NCBI GenBank assembly: GCA_003644405.1
Contig: QNCE01000046.1
Location: 1-9,561, forward strand
From: Candidatus Omnitrophota bacterium
GTDB lineage: Bacteria > Omnitrophota > Gorgyraeia > Duberdicusellales > 4484-171
Reading direction: 5' to 3'
DNA length: 9,561 bases
The notes beneath the pieces were generated by a model. It was given only the letters and a program-made list of their open reading frames with translations. It was not told where the DNA came from and searched no databases. The number at the start of each line of letters is the position of its first letter. The first letter of the stretch is position 1. The position numbers and the translations under genes are program-made. Below, one piece after another: positions 1 through 7,281 of the stretch.

Positions 1-931
1 CTTGATGTTTATCTAAAATCTTATCCAAAGCTTGAGAAAGAATATCTATCCCTTTCTGTTCTGCCAAACGAGAAACCATACCTAAGAGAAACTTGGTTTT
101 CCCCACACTTAATCCTAACTCTTCCTGAAATTTTCTTTTATTTTCCCATTTCCCTTCCAGAGTGCGCCAAGAATATTTTTTATAAATAAATTCATCTCGA
201 GAAGGATTCCATACTTTATAATCTATACCATTAAGAATTCCCAATAATCTCTCTCTCTTCTCTCTCAAAACCCCATCTAATCCACACCCATAATCAGGGG
301 TCTGAATCTGTTTGGCATAAGTAGGACTCACCGTATTTACCATATCGGAAAAAACAATGCCTCCTTTGAGAATATTAATCTTTCCGTAAAATTCCAAATA
401 CTTTAGAGAGAAGTAATCCCAACTTATTCCTAAATGAGAGAACTTTTCTTTTTCAAATATACCTTGATAAGCAAGGTTATGGATGGTAAGAATAGATTTA
501 CTCCTATTAAAAAATTTATCATTTTTATAAAGAATTTTCAAGTAAATATTTACTAAAGAGGTCTGCCAGTCGTTAGCATGAAAAATATGGGGAGAAAAGT
601 TTATCCTTTTAAGGATATCGAAACACTTCTTACAGAAAAAAGAAAATCTTTCTAAGTTATCAGGATAGTCACCGTCAGGGGTGGTGTAAAGGTAATCACG
701 GAGGAAGTACTCATCATGTTTTATAAAAATTATCTCTATATTCTTGCCTAACTGTGATGTAGCGTAATCGTCGTAGACTTTTTCTGGCTTAATATTCTTG
801 TATAAAGGCATAAAAACTTTAACTTTGCATCCCTGTTCAGCTAACGAAAGTGGTAAAGCTCCACTTACATCTGCCAGTCCCCCTGTTTTAGCAAAGGGAA
901 AAACCTCGGAAGAAAAAAAAGCTATCTTCAT
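1..931 (-). CDS. glgA: Glycogen synthase (ADP-glucose type, GT5), N-terminal 310 residues, runs off the window
   Basis: Cytoplasmic enzyme that adds glucose from ADP-glucose to the end of an alpha-1,4-glucan chain. The reading frame stays open for 310 codons and leaves the window; the family is usually about 480 residues, so the second (GT-B C-terminal) domain is mostly missing. Visible family motifs are KTGGLAD (residues 15-21, the ADP-glucose-binding loop), HANDWQT (118-124), HNLAYQG (151-157), GILNGID (231-237) and SRLAEQKG (287-294); R288 and K293 match the pair that contacts the ADP-glucose phosphates in the E. coli enzyme. Two ATGs follow the AAAAGGAGGG Shine-Dalgarno directly, at 934 and 931. 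I chose 931 because the first leaves almost no spacing. The gene starts 21 bases after the polA stop and very probably shares its transcript. There is no frameshift or missing motif in the visible part. Confidence 0.96.
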   Translation of the reverse strand, partial: MKIAFFSSEVFPFAKTGGLADVSGALPLSLAEQGCKVKVFMPLYKNIKPEKVYDDYATSQLGKNIEIIFIKHDEYFLRDYLYTTPDGDYPDNLERFSFFCKKCFDILKRINFSPHIFHANDWQTSLVNIYLKILYKNDKFFNRSKSILTIHNLAYQGIFEKEKFSHLGISWDYFSLKYLEFYGKINILKGGIVFSDMVNTVSPTYAKQIQTPDYGCGLDGVLREKRERLLGILNGIDYKVWNPSRDEFIYKKYSWRTLEGKWENKRKFQEELGLSVGKTKFLLGMVSRLAEQKGIDILSQALDKILDKHQ

Positions 932-934
932 CAT

Positions 935-944
935 CCCTCCTTTT
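935..944 (-). promoter_or_regulatory. Ribosome binding site of glgA
   Basis: The minus strand reads AAAAGGAGGG immediately before two consecutive ATG codons (934 and 931). From AGGAGG the gap to the first ATG is about one base and to the second about four, which favours the second. It sits in the 21-base gap after the polA stop. This is one of only two strong Shine-Dalgarno sequences in the window. Confidence 0.8.
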
Positions 945-952
945 AAAAAACC

Positions 953-3460
953 TCATCTTACCTCTTGAGTATCTAACCAGTTTTTACCCACCTTTACATT
1001 CACCTTAAGAGGCACTTTTAACTCTACAATTTTTTCCATTTTTTCTTTAGCGAGTTCTATAATCCTCCGAAGTTCGCTCTTTTCCACATCAAATACAAGC
1101 TCATCATGAATCTGAATTATCATCTTAGAGTTTAATTTCTCTTTTTTAAACCCTCTATAAATTTCTATCATTGCCATCTTAATGATATCAGCAGCAGACC
1201 CCTGAATAGGAGTATTTATCGCTACTCTTTTCGCAAATTCTTTTGCCCCCTCTTCTAGTGACTCTAAAGGTAAAAGGCGCCTTCTTCCTAAAATTGTCTC
1301 TACAAATCCCCTCTTTTCTGCCTCTTGGCAAACTCTCTCTATGTACTCCTTAACTTTAGGATAGCGGAGAAAATAACTCTCTATAAAAGAAAAAGCCTCC
1401 TCTATTGAGATATTTAATTCTTGAGCTAATCCAAAAGGACTCATTCCATAAATTATTCCAAAGTTTACTCTTTTAGCTAATTCTCTTTGATGCCAACTTA
1501 CCTGGTGAGGAGAAATCCCAAAAAGAAGAGAAGCAGTATGTCTGTGAATATCCAAATTTCCCCTGAAAGCCTCTATTAGCTTTTCATCCTCAGAAAAATG
1601 AGCTAAAATTCTTAATTCGATTTGAGAATAATCACAACAAAGGATTAACCCTTCATCGAAAGAAGAAATAATTGCTCTTCTAAAACCTTTAGAAATCTCA
1701 CTTTTTATAGGAAGGTTCTGAATATTAGGAGAAGAAGAACTTAATCTTCCCGTAGCTGTTTTAGTCTGATGAAATTTGGCAAATATCCTGCCATTCTTTA
1801 ATTCTACCTCTCTCAAGAAAGGCTCCAAGTAAGTAGAACTTAACTTATTCAATTGTCGATACTCCAAAAGGAGCTTTGCTATAGGATATTCTTGAGCAAG
1901 CTTTGTTAAAACTTCTTCATTGGTAGAGAAACCTGTTTTGGTTCGCTTTAAAGGAGGGAGCTTTAGTTTCTGGAAAAGAATTCTACTCAGTTGTTGAGGA
2001 GAATTAATATTGAACTCTTCTCCTGCAGCTTTATAAATATCCTCCTTTAACTTAGCTATTTTACCTTTCACCTCTCTAGAAAAATCCTTAAGGAATTTTT
2101 TATCCACTTTAATTCCCCAAGACTCCATATCCCAGAGAACTTCTATTAAAGGCATCTCTACACTAAAGAATAACCTCTCTAAGAATTGAGCTTTTATCTG
2201 ATCATAGAGGGTCTTATATAATTCTCGTATGAAGTAGCAAGCCACCGAAGGAGGAAAATCTTGAGTAAACACATTTAAGAAATGAGCTACCAGATTCTTG
2301 AGGGAAAAATCTCCTAAAGTAGGATTTAAAATGTAGGCAGCAATTTTGGTATCAAACCAGATACCCTCTAATTTAACTTTTCCTTTGAATGTATGAAGAA
2401 TATTTTTAAAATCATAAGATACTTTCCTTACTTTGGAATCTTGAAGAAGTTGTTTTATCTCTTCTAGAGAAGACTCACAAACAAAAGAGTTATCTTTGAA
2501 AGTAACGTATACCTTCTCCTGAGAAGGATAGAAAATTAGCTCATCTCCATGTTTAATTTTCTCTACGAATTGAGGATGAATTTTTTTCCTTACCTCCACT
2601 TTGATATTTAAAGAGGGGGAAGGTATATCTTTAAGGAAAGAGGTAAACTCTAACTCTCTAAAGTGCCTATAAACTTGAAGATAATTAGGTTCTTTTACTA
2701 CTAAATCCTCCCAAGAAAAATCTAAATCAATGTAAGCCAATTTCACTAAACTCTTACTGAGAAAAATATTCTCTCTATTAGAAACTAAAATTTTTTTTAC
2801 CGAAGAGGGCACTTTGTCTAAATTATCAAAAAGATTCTCTATAGTCTTAAACTCTTTTATCAATTTAGTGGCGCCTACTTTCCCTATACCTTTAGCCCCA
2901 GGAACATTGTCCGTAGAATCTCCCACTAGAGAAAGGTAATCCACCATCTGGGAAGGATGAAAGCTAAATTCTTTTAAAAAAGTCTCCTCATCATAGAGAA
3001 TGTCTTTCACAGGATCATAAACGTATATTTTCTTATTTTCAATAAGTTGGAAAATATCTTTATCCGAACCTATAATTATTACCTTAAAATTTTCTTCTTT
3101 TCCTTTCCTGGCTAAAGAGGCTATGAGATCATCTGCCTCCCAACCTTCCTTCTCTATAACCTTTATCCCTAAAGCCTTAGTTAACTCCTTAATCACAGGA
3201 ATCTGCTTCTTAAGAGAATCGGGTAGGGGCGGTCTTTGAATTTTATAAGCTTTAAACTTCTCCTGCCGGAAAGTCTTCCGAGAAACATCAAAACAGACAA
3301 CTAAATAGTGAGGTTGATATTTTTTAATAATTTTTTTTAAAGTATTAATAAATCCATAGATTGCTCCTGTAGGAAATCCTTTAGATGTAGAAAGTCTTAT
3401 AGCAAAAAAAGAGCGATAGCATATAGAAGTACCATCTACCAGATACAGTATTTTATCCAT
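953..3460 (-). CDS. polA: DNA polymerase I (Taq-like: 5'-nuclease, inactive 3'-exonuclease fold, polymerase)
   Basis: Replaces RNA primers and fills repair gaps, combining a flap nuclease with a family A polymerase. At 835 residues it is close to Taq polymerase (832) and shorter than E. coli Pol I (928). The 5'-nuclease (about 1-290) has D9, the acidic cluster D110/D111, GSDKD (131-135), GDSTDNVPG (180-188) and the helix-hairpin-helix GIGKVGA (191-197). The middle domain (about 295-430) keeps the fold but not the exonuclease residues: no DxE at motif I, no aspartate at motif II around YDFKNI, and no YxxxD at motif III. The polymerase domain has motif A DYSQIELR (D610), motif B R659-K663-F667-Y671 with exact family spacing, and motif C HDE (785-787, with D786 binding metal). 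Phe at 667 is the E. coli F762 equivalent. No Shine-Dalgarno precedes the ATG, which lies 42 bases after the TPR gene stop. Its transcript probably starts at the 4357 promoter. Confidence 0.97.
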   Translation of the reverse strand: MDKILYLVDGTSICYRSFFAIRLSTSKGFPTGAIYGFINTLKKIIKKYQPHYLVVCFDVSRKTFRQEKFKAYKIQRPPLPDSLKKQIPVIKELTKALGIKVIEKEGWEADDLIASLARKGKEENFKVIIIGSDKDIFQLIENKKIYVYDPVKDILYDEETFLKEFSFHPSQMVDYLSLVGDSTDNVPGAKGIGKVGATKLIKEFKTIENLFDNLDKVPSSVKKILVSNRENIFLSKSLVKLAYIDLDFSWEDLVVKEPNYLQVYRHFRELEFTSFLKDIPSPSLNIKVEVRKKIHPQFVEKIKHGDELIFYPSQEKVYVTFKDNSFVCESSLEEIKQLLQDSKVRKVSYDFKNILHTFKGKVKLEGIWFDTKIAAYILNPTLGDFSLKNLVAHFLNVFTQDFPPSVACYFIRELYKTLYDQIKAQFLERLFFSVEMPLIEVLWDMESWGIKVDKKFLKDFSREVKGKIAKLKEDIYKAAGEEFNINSPQQLSRILFQKLKLPPLKRTKTGFSTNEEVLTKLAQEYPIAKLLLEYRQLNKLSSTYLEPFLREVELKNGRIFAKFHQTKTATGRLSSSSPNIQNLPIKSEISKGFRRAIISSFDEGLILCCDYSQIELRILAHFSEDEKLIEAFRGNLDIHRHTASLLFGISPHQVSWHQRELAKRVNFGIIYGMSPFGLAQELNISIEEAFSFIESYFLRYPKVKEYIERVCQEAEKRGFVETILGRRRLLPLESLEEGAKEFAKRVAINTPIQGSAADIIKMAMIEIYRGFKKEKLNSKMIIQIHDELVFDVEKSELRRIIELAKEKMEKIVELKVPLKVNVKVGKNWLDTQEVR

Positions 3461-3502
3461 TATTTAAGTTAGTAGAATATCTGCTCAAAAGTAAAAGGAT
3501 GG

Positions 3503-4321
3503 TTATTCTTGAATACTGAAAATTACAGATAGAGCATCTTTGAGTTTCTCTGCACCTAGAGAAAACTTGTTATTCTCAATGCAGGCTAACGCCTCCTGAA
3601 TATGGGAACGTATTTTAGCTTTAACTTTTTCCTCTTTCACCTTTTGATAATAAGAACTAATCTCCATCTGAAGGTTCTTATCCGGAGGATTCAAAGAAAG
3701 AGCCATTTTAAGTTCTTTTTCTGCTCTAGAGTAATCTTGATTATTAAAAGCTTCTATTCCTAAATTGTAATGAAGCTGTACTTCCTCTAGAATCTTTAGT
3801 CTTTCCTGCTCTCGCTTGTAACTTAACTTTTGATAGAGATAAGAAATTTCTCCTTCAAAAATTTCTTTTTTTAATTCAGGGGGTATACCTAATCTAATAA
3901 GATGCTCCCGACCTTTATACCACCATTGATCCTTCTTATCTTTCCCCAAAAGAAGTCTTTTTGTCCAGTAAAATATTGCTTTTTCTTTATTATTCAACTT
4001 TTCATAAAGAAGAGCAAGATTAGTATAAGGAGGCAAATACTGAGGATTGATAGTTAAAGCTTGCTCATACATTCTCTTTGCCTCTTCATTCTTACCCATT
4101 TCTTCAAATACAACACCTAAATCGTTGTAAGCTTGATAGTAATAGGGATAAATTTGAATTGCTTTCTGATAGTAAATAAGTGCACCCTCTAAATCTCTCA
4201 TATTTTGGAGACGATACCCTTCCTCACGATAAGAATAAGCTTGCTCTTTTAGTTGTTGAGAAACTTGGGAATAGACAGAAAAAGGAATTAACAAAAGCAA
4301 AAAGATAATCAATTTTCTCAT
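3503..4321 (-). CDS. Secreted TPR-repeat protein of unknown function
   Basis: A 272-residue protein with a signal peptide (MRKLIIFLLLLIPFSVYS, likely cut near residue 18 before Q). There is no cysteine at the cut site, so it is not a lipoprotein. It has three TPR units in a row (about 28-60, 62-95 and 98-126), a charged linker rich in Lys and Glu (about 127-180), then a fourth TPR (182-214) and a weaker fifth (about 237-268). TPRs bind other proteins, so a periplasmic scaffold or assembly role is plausible, but I cannot assign a partner. The frame can be extended 12 codons upstream to a TTG at 4357. I reject that start because the TTG is the first three bases of a perfect TTGACA -35 box and the ATG at 4321 gives a clean signal peptide. 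No Shine-Dalgarno precedes the ATG. The promoter position implies an mRNA starting at or one base before the ATG. polA follows after 42 bases. Confidence 0.85.
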   Translation of the reverse strand: MRKLIIFLLLLIPFSVYSQVSQQLKEQAYSYREEGYRLQNMRDLEGALIYYQKAIQIYPYYYQAYNDLGVVFEEMGKNEEAKRMYEQALTINPQYLPPYTNLALLYEKLNNKEKAIFYWTKRLLLGKDKKDQWWYKGREHLIRLGIPPELKKEIFEGEISYLYQKLSYKREQERLKILEEVQLHYNLGIEAFNNQDYSRAEKELKMALSLNPPDKNLQMEISSYYQKVKEEKVKAKIRSHIQEALACIENNKFSLGAEKLKDALSVIFSIQE

Positions 4322-4328
4322 CTTTTTA

Positions 4329-4357
4329 AAGATAGCACATAATTGTATCGCTGTCAA
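4329..4357 (-). promoter_or_regulatory. Sigma-70-type promoter with extended -10, for the TPR gene, polA and glgA
   Basis: The minus strand shows a perfect -35 box TTGACA (4357-4352), exactly 17 bases of spacer (4351-4335), a TG one base upstream of the -10 (extended -10), and TATCTT (4334-4329, four of six consensus bases). Seven bases lie between the -10 hexamer and the ATG at 4321, so the expected transcription start is at 4322 or 4321. This implies a leaderless message or one with a one-base leader. It is the only near-consensus promoter I found between the genes. Confidence 0.75.
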
Positions 4358-4381
4358 TAATTTCTTACGCCTAAGCTCATT

Positions 4382-5320
4382 TTATTTTTGAATTTTGAAT
4401 CTTTTTTTCAAAATTTTATCTGAGGGTTGAGATTTCCACCGCCGATGAATCCACCCCCATAGAGGAGGATATTTTTTAATCCAATCTTCCGTTAATTTGG
4501 TGAACTTTGCAGTATTAATAAGAATTGTTTCATCTTTATCTTCAGTATAATCAAGCGCTACAGAAGGAAAAATTTTGATAAGATGCTTTCCTAAAGATTC
4601 TCTTACTATATACATTGGAACTATCTCCGCTTTTGTACGCATAGCTAAAACTACTGGACCGGTAGGAGTAGCAGCTAACTTATTAAAAAATTTCACCCAA
4701 ACTCCTCCTGTGCCAAAATTTTGATCCATTTGAATCATTACAATTTCATTATTACGCAAAGTCTTAATAATTCCAGTTACACACTCCTTCCGAGGATAAG
4801 AAAATATAGTCTTAACCCCTACTTTTGTTCTGAGCTGATGGATATAGTCTCCTGTTTTTCTGTCTCGCATAGGGCGAGCAACCACGTTAATCTTATACCC
4901 TTGAGAAGCGAATTTTAAAGAAATAAGAGGGAAATTGCCAAAGTGGGCAGTAAGGGCAATAACTCCTCTCTTTTTCTCTAAAGCCTGAACTAAGTGCTCT
5001 AATCCTTCTATTCTAACTCTCTCCAAAAGATAAGGATGTTTTAGGAAGTAGAGGAGTTCCAGGGAAGCCTGAATCATAAACTTAAAGGAATCTTGAGCGA
5101 TTTTCTTTCTCTTCTTAAAAGAAAGATGAGGAAAGGCAATACCTAAATTCTCTAAGGCAATTCTTCGATGAGTAAAAGCAAATAAGAAACCCAACCTTCC
5201 TAAAAAACTTCCTAAAAGATAAATAAACTTTAGAGGGAAGACTCCTATAGTAAGAGCAAAAGTTTTTAGAAAAATCCAACCTAAATTTCTTCTTAGAAGT
5301 TTTCTTTTCTCTTTATCCAT
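4382..5320 (-). CDS. Lipid A acyltransferase-like membrane protein (LpxL/HtrB family) with altered active-site motif
   Basis: Family members transfer an acyl chain to a lipid A precursor or related lipid at the inner face of the cytoplasmic membrane. The 312-residue length is normal for the family. A hydrophobic N-terminal segment (about 16-50) would anchor it. Family features are AHFGNFPL (125-132), a VVARPMRD strand (146-153), the QMDQNFGTGGVWVKFF region (197-212) followed by ATPTGP (217-222), and the C-terminal WGWIHRRWK (288-296), the usual end of these proteins. The catalytic motif is normally H-x4-D/E; here H126 is present but the acidic position is P131. It may therefore act on a different lipid, use another residue, or be a family variant. 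The start has no Shine-Dalgarno; a pyrimidine run TTTCTT precedes ATGGATAAA. It lies 28 bases after the adenosine-specific kinase gene and ends 60 bases before the TPR gene. Family assignment is secure; the acceptor lipid is not. Confidence 0.88.
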   Translation of the reverse strand: MDKEKRKLLRRNLGWIFLKTFALTIGVFPLKFIYLLGSFLGRLGFLFAFTHRRIALENLGIAFPHLSFKKRKKIAQDSFKFMIQASLELLYFLKHPYLLERVRIEGLEHLVQALEKKRGVIALTAHFGNFPLISLKFASQGYKINVVARPMRDRKTGDYIHQLRTKVGVKTIFSYPRKECVTGIIKTLRNNEIVMIQMDQNFGTGGVWVKFFNKLAATPTGPVVLAMRTKAEIVPMYIVRESLGKHLIKIFPSVALDYTEDKDETILINTAKFTKLTEDWIKKYPPLWGWIHRRWKSQPSDKILKKRFKIQK

Positions 5321-5348
5321 AAGAAAGAATTGTCTGTCATATTTCTTT

Positions 5349-5846
5349 TTAAGAACTGCTCAACTTATATCCAATTTTCCGCAAGAATTCTTTTCTCCAC
5401 TGAATATCCTCTTCCTTCTCTATACCCTTGGAAGGATTACCATCAACTACTCCTAAAAATCCTCTTCCTTGAGAAGTTATAGCAACAATCGCCTCTACAG
5501 GATTGGCAGTGGCGCAGAAAATAGTGCATACCTCGGAAACTCCTTTAATTCGGTTAAGAACATTTATAGGGTAGCTATCCTTTAGAAGGATAAGGAAGAG
5601 ATGGCCACAACGTATATTTAAAGCATTTTTTGCAGCGATACTCTTTAGTTCCTCATCGTTACCCTCTACTCTCACTAGGGTTTTGCCCGAGGATTCACAG
5701 AAGGCTATTCCAAATTTTATATTGGGATTAGCTTCAATCAATGTTTCATATAAATCCTCTACAGTTTTTATAAAGTGGGCTTGACCAATAATAATGTTTA
5801 CCTCAGAAGGCTTATCTATTTTTACTACTTCTAACTTCACCTCCAT
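5349..5846 (-). CDS. Adenosine-specific kinase homologue (PF04008 / COG1839)
   Basis: A 165-residue single-domain protein recognised by the family's conserved blocks: GQAHFIKTVEDL (21-32), NPNIKFGIAFCESSG (40-54), the GH pair (81-82), PINVLN (93-98), CATANPVEAI (111-120), GRGFLGVVDG (127-136) and the C-terminal RKEFLRKIGYK (151-161). From memory of the family, a Pyrobaculum structure showed a modified (apparently phosphorylated) histidine and binding of adenosine and AMP but not ADP or ATP; the physiological reaction is poorly established. H24 and H82 are the conserved-looking histidines here. The protein is full length and cytoplasmic, with no signal or membrane segment. It has the best Shine-Dalgarno in the window, overlapping the stop codon of the isomerase gene upstream, which suggests coupled translation. 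It is common in hyperthermophiles and archaea, and this copy shows no obvious difference in composition from its neighbours. Confidence 0.92.
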   Translation of the reverse strand: MEVKLEVVKIDKPSEVNIIIGQAHFIKTVEDLYETLIEANPNIKFGIAFCESSGKTLVRVEGNDEELKSIAAKNALNIRCGHLFLILLKDSYPINVLNRIKGVSEVCTIFCATANPVEAIVAITSQGRGFLGVVDGNPSKGIEKEEDIQWRKEFLRKIGYKLSSS

Positions 5847-5853
5847 ACAAACC

Positions 5854-5862
5854 CACCTCCTT
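5854..5862 (-). promoter_or_regulatory. Ribosome binding site of the adenosine-specific kinase gene, overlapping the preceding stop
   Basis: The minus strand reads AAGGAGGTG, near-complete complementarity to the usual 16S rRNA tail, eight bases before the ATG at 5846. Its first two A residues are the last two bases of the TAA stop (5863-5861) of the isomerase gene. Ribosomes finishing the upstream gene would therefore sit on this site, as expected for translational coupling. Confidence 0.9.
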
Positions 5863-7276
5863 AAGGTTTAAAAATACTGAAACATAATCTCTCAGCCTTT
5901 AAAGTATTATAGGTGGCTATACTTATCAATCTGAGAGTGTTAATATTTCTATTAAGTATTCCCTCTTTTATAGGAAGACCAGTAAGTTTATACCTGTCTA
6001 AAGTAAGAATCAGATAAAGTGTTCTCTTATCTAGATAGGCAGCTTGATAAGAATGATGGTTCCAATCACTTCCTAGAAATACAAAAGAAGGATACCGAGG
6101 GAAATTTTCTTTTAAAATAGACTCCAACTTTTCTATAAAAGACAGTGAAGGATAAAAGTAGAGGACTACCTCGATGAATTTTATTTGCGAATCTAATTTA
6201 TTTCTAATCTCTTCAACTATCCTTTCTAAACTAGTAGGAAAAAGGAAAGTATCCTCTTGTCTTAGCTGAGACATCATTTGTTTGTATTTTTCTACATAGG
6301 GTTGATTTACAAAATTTATCTCTTTAAAGTAAGCAAAAAAAGCTACGAACATCTCCAAATAATACATAAGACTCATAAGATAGACAAATTTATCTTCGCA
6401 AGAGAGGAAAAACTTAATTGGATAAAAACCCTCAATGCTTCTTCCCACAGCAGTTTTAACAAAAAAATTATCTTTTTTCGAGCCTAAGCTTTCTTGGAAA
6501 AGCTGAGTAGCCCAAATAGCAAAACCCTGGAGAGGAATTTCCTCCTCTATAATGGAAAAAAATCCATCTTCTATACTTTGATAAGAATATGCAAGTTTAT
6601 ATGCATCCTTTAAGACTTTTTCTCTTAAGGAAAGGTATTGAAGAAATATTTTCTGTAATTTTTTAATATCTCTCTTCAAGAGTAAAAACAAAGGTAAAAA
6701 AAAGATAAGAGTGTGTGGACAAGAAAATCTACCTCCGATATCAGAATCCTCGTTAATCTGAATAGTAGCTTTAGGATATTTGCTCCATCCTAAATCATCT
6801 AATTTGGAGAAAGCCCCCTTATCGCTTAGCCAAAGAAAATGGTTCTTACCTTTGTGGGGAAACAATTCACTGAGAGTAGTAGCCAGAAGTTGGGTCTCTA
6901 ATGTAGAACCAGATTTAGAAATAGGAATAACCATAACTTTTTCTAAATTCTTTATCTTCTCTAAAACAATTTCTAAGGCAGAAGGGTCTAAACTATCTAA
7001 AAAATATAAAGAAGCTTCAGAAGAAAGCGAAGCTAATGTTTTTATTCCATTTATAGACCCTCCCATTCCTAAGAAGATAAATTCTTCCTTCCCTTCTACA
7101 AGTTTCTCTATCTTATTCAGATAAGCCTTTAGACTCTCCCAAGAAGGAGGGTTCACCCAACCTAAACGAGGTTGGTCTCCATCAAAAGCAATCTTTCGAA
7201 AAGGATTATCTAAAGCAACTTCTGTCTTGCTTTTCCCAGCACAATCTAAAAGATAACTAATTACTTTTTTATCCAT
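5861..7276 (-). CDS. Stand-alone phosphoglucose isomerase-like protein, of the transaldolase-fused PGI type
   Basis: Probably interconverts glucose-6-phosphate and fructose-6-phosphate in the cytoplasm. At 471 residues it has two SIS-type sugar-phosphate domains. Motifs: GMGGS (70-74), the phosphate loop SKSGSTLET (120-128, K121), DIGGRFS (179-185, R183), QLFQESLG (258-265, Q258/E262) and NQPYVEKYK (324-332, Q325/K332). Their spacing matches Q353/E357 and Q511/K518 of rabbit PGI. The C-terminal part (about 360-471) looks like the PGI half of bifunctional transaldolase/PGI proteins, with NHHSYQ (406-411) where those carry their conserved His segment, then GLPIKEG (433-439). No transaldolase is fused or adjacent. 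The sequence is divergent and Phe/Tyr-rich, so a related aldose-ketose or sugar-phosphate isomerase cannot be excluded. The start lies five bases after the cyclase stop and has no Shine-Dalgarno. The stop overlaps the next gene's ribosome binding site. Confidence 0.82.
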   Translation of the reverse strand: MDKKVISYLLDCAGKSKTEVALDNPFRKIAFDGDQPRLGWVNPPSWESLKAYLNKIEKLVEGKEEFIFLGMGGSINGIKTLASLSSEASLYFLDSLDPSALEIVLEKIKNLEKVMVIPISKSGSTLETQLLATTLSELFPHKGKNHFLWLSDKGAFSKLDDLGWSKYPKATIQINEDSDIGGRFSCPHTLIFFLPLFLLLKRDIKKLQKIFLQYLSLREKVLKDAYKLAYSYQSIEDGFFSIIEEEIPLQGFAIWATQLFQESLGSKKDNFFVKTAVGRSIEGFYPIKFFLSCEDKFVYLMSLMYYLEMFVAFFAYFKEINFVNQPYVEKYKQMMSQLRQEDTFLFPTSLERIVEEIRNKLDSQIKFIEVVLYFYPSLSFIEKLESILKENFPRYPSFVFLGSDWNHHSYQAAYLDKRTLYLILTLDRYKLTGLPIKEGILNRNINTLRLISIATYNTLKAERLCFSIFKP

Positions 7277-7281
7277 AAGAA

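Noticed and set aside
4322..4357. Twelve-codon N-terminal extension of the TPR protein from a TTG start
   Set aside because: The TTG belongs to a perfect TTGACA -35 box with a correctly spaced extended -10. No ribosome site precedes it, and the signal peptide begins at the ATG at 4321.
4358..4381. Possible terminator between the acyltransferase and the TPR gene (CTTA-GGCG-TAAG)
   Set aside because: The stem is only four base pairs and no T-run follows. It is too weak to call a terminator.
4721..4918. 65-codon open frame on the plus strand
   Set aside because: It lies entirely opposite the acyltransferase coding frame, has no ribosome site and encodes nothing recognisable. It is an antisense shadow.
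5336..5363. Possible promoter before the acyltransferase (TTGAGC, 16 bases, TATGAC)
   Set aside because: Each box matches only four of six consensus bases and the spacer is short. This level of match is expected by chance in AT-rich DNA.
5906..5911. Perfect TATAAT on the minus strand inside the end of the isomerase gene, about 50 bases before the kinase start
   Set aside because: There is no -35-like hexamer at 16-18 bases and no extended -10 TG. The nearest TTGATA is only 12 bases upstream. The codons encode Tyr-Asn in normal sequence.
6278..7124. Two plus-strand open frames (6278-6487 and 6780-7124)
   Set aside because: Both are antisense to the isomerase gene, whose conserved motifs fix the true frame. 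Neither has domain features.
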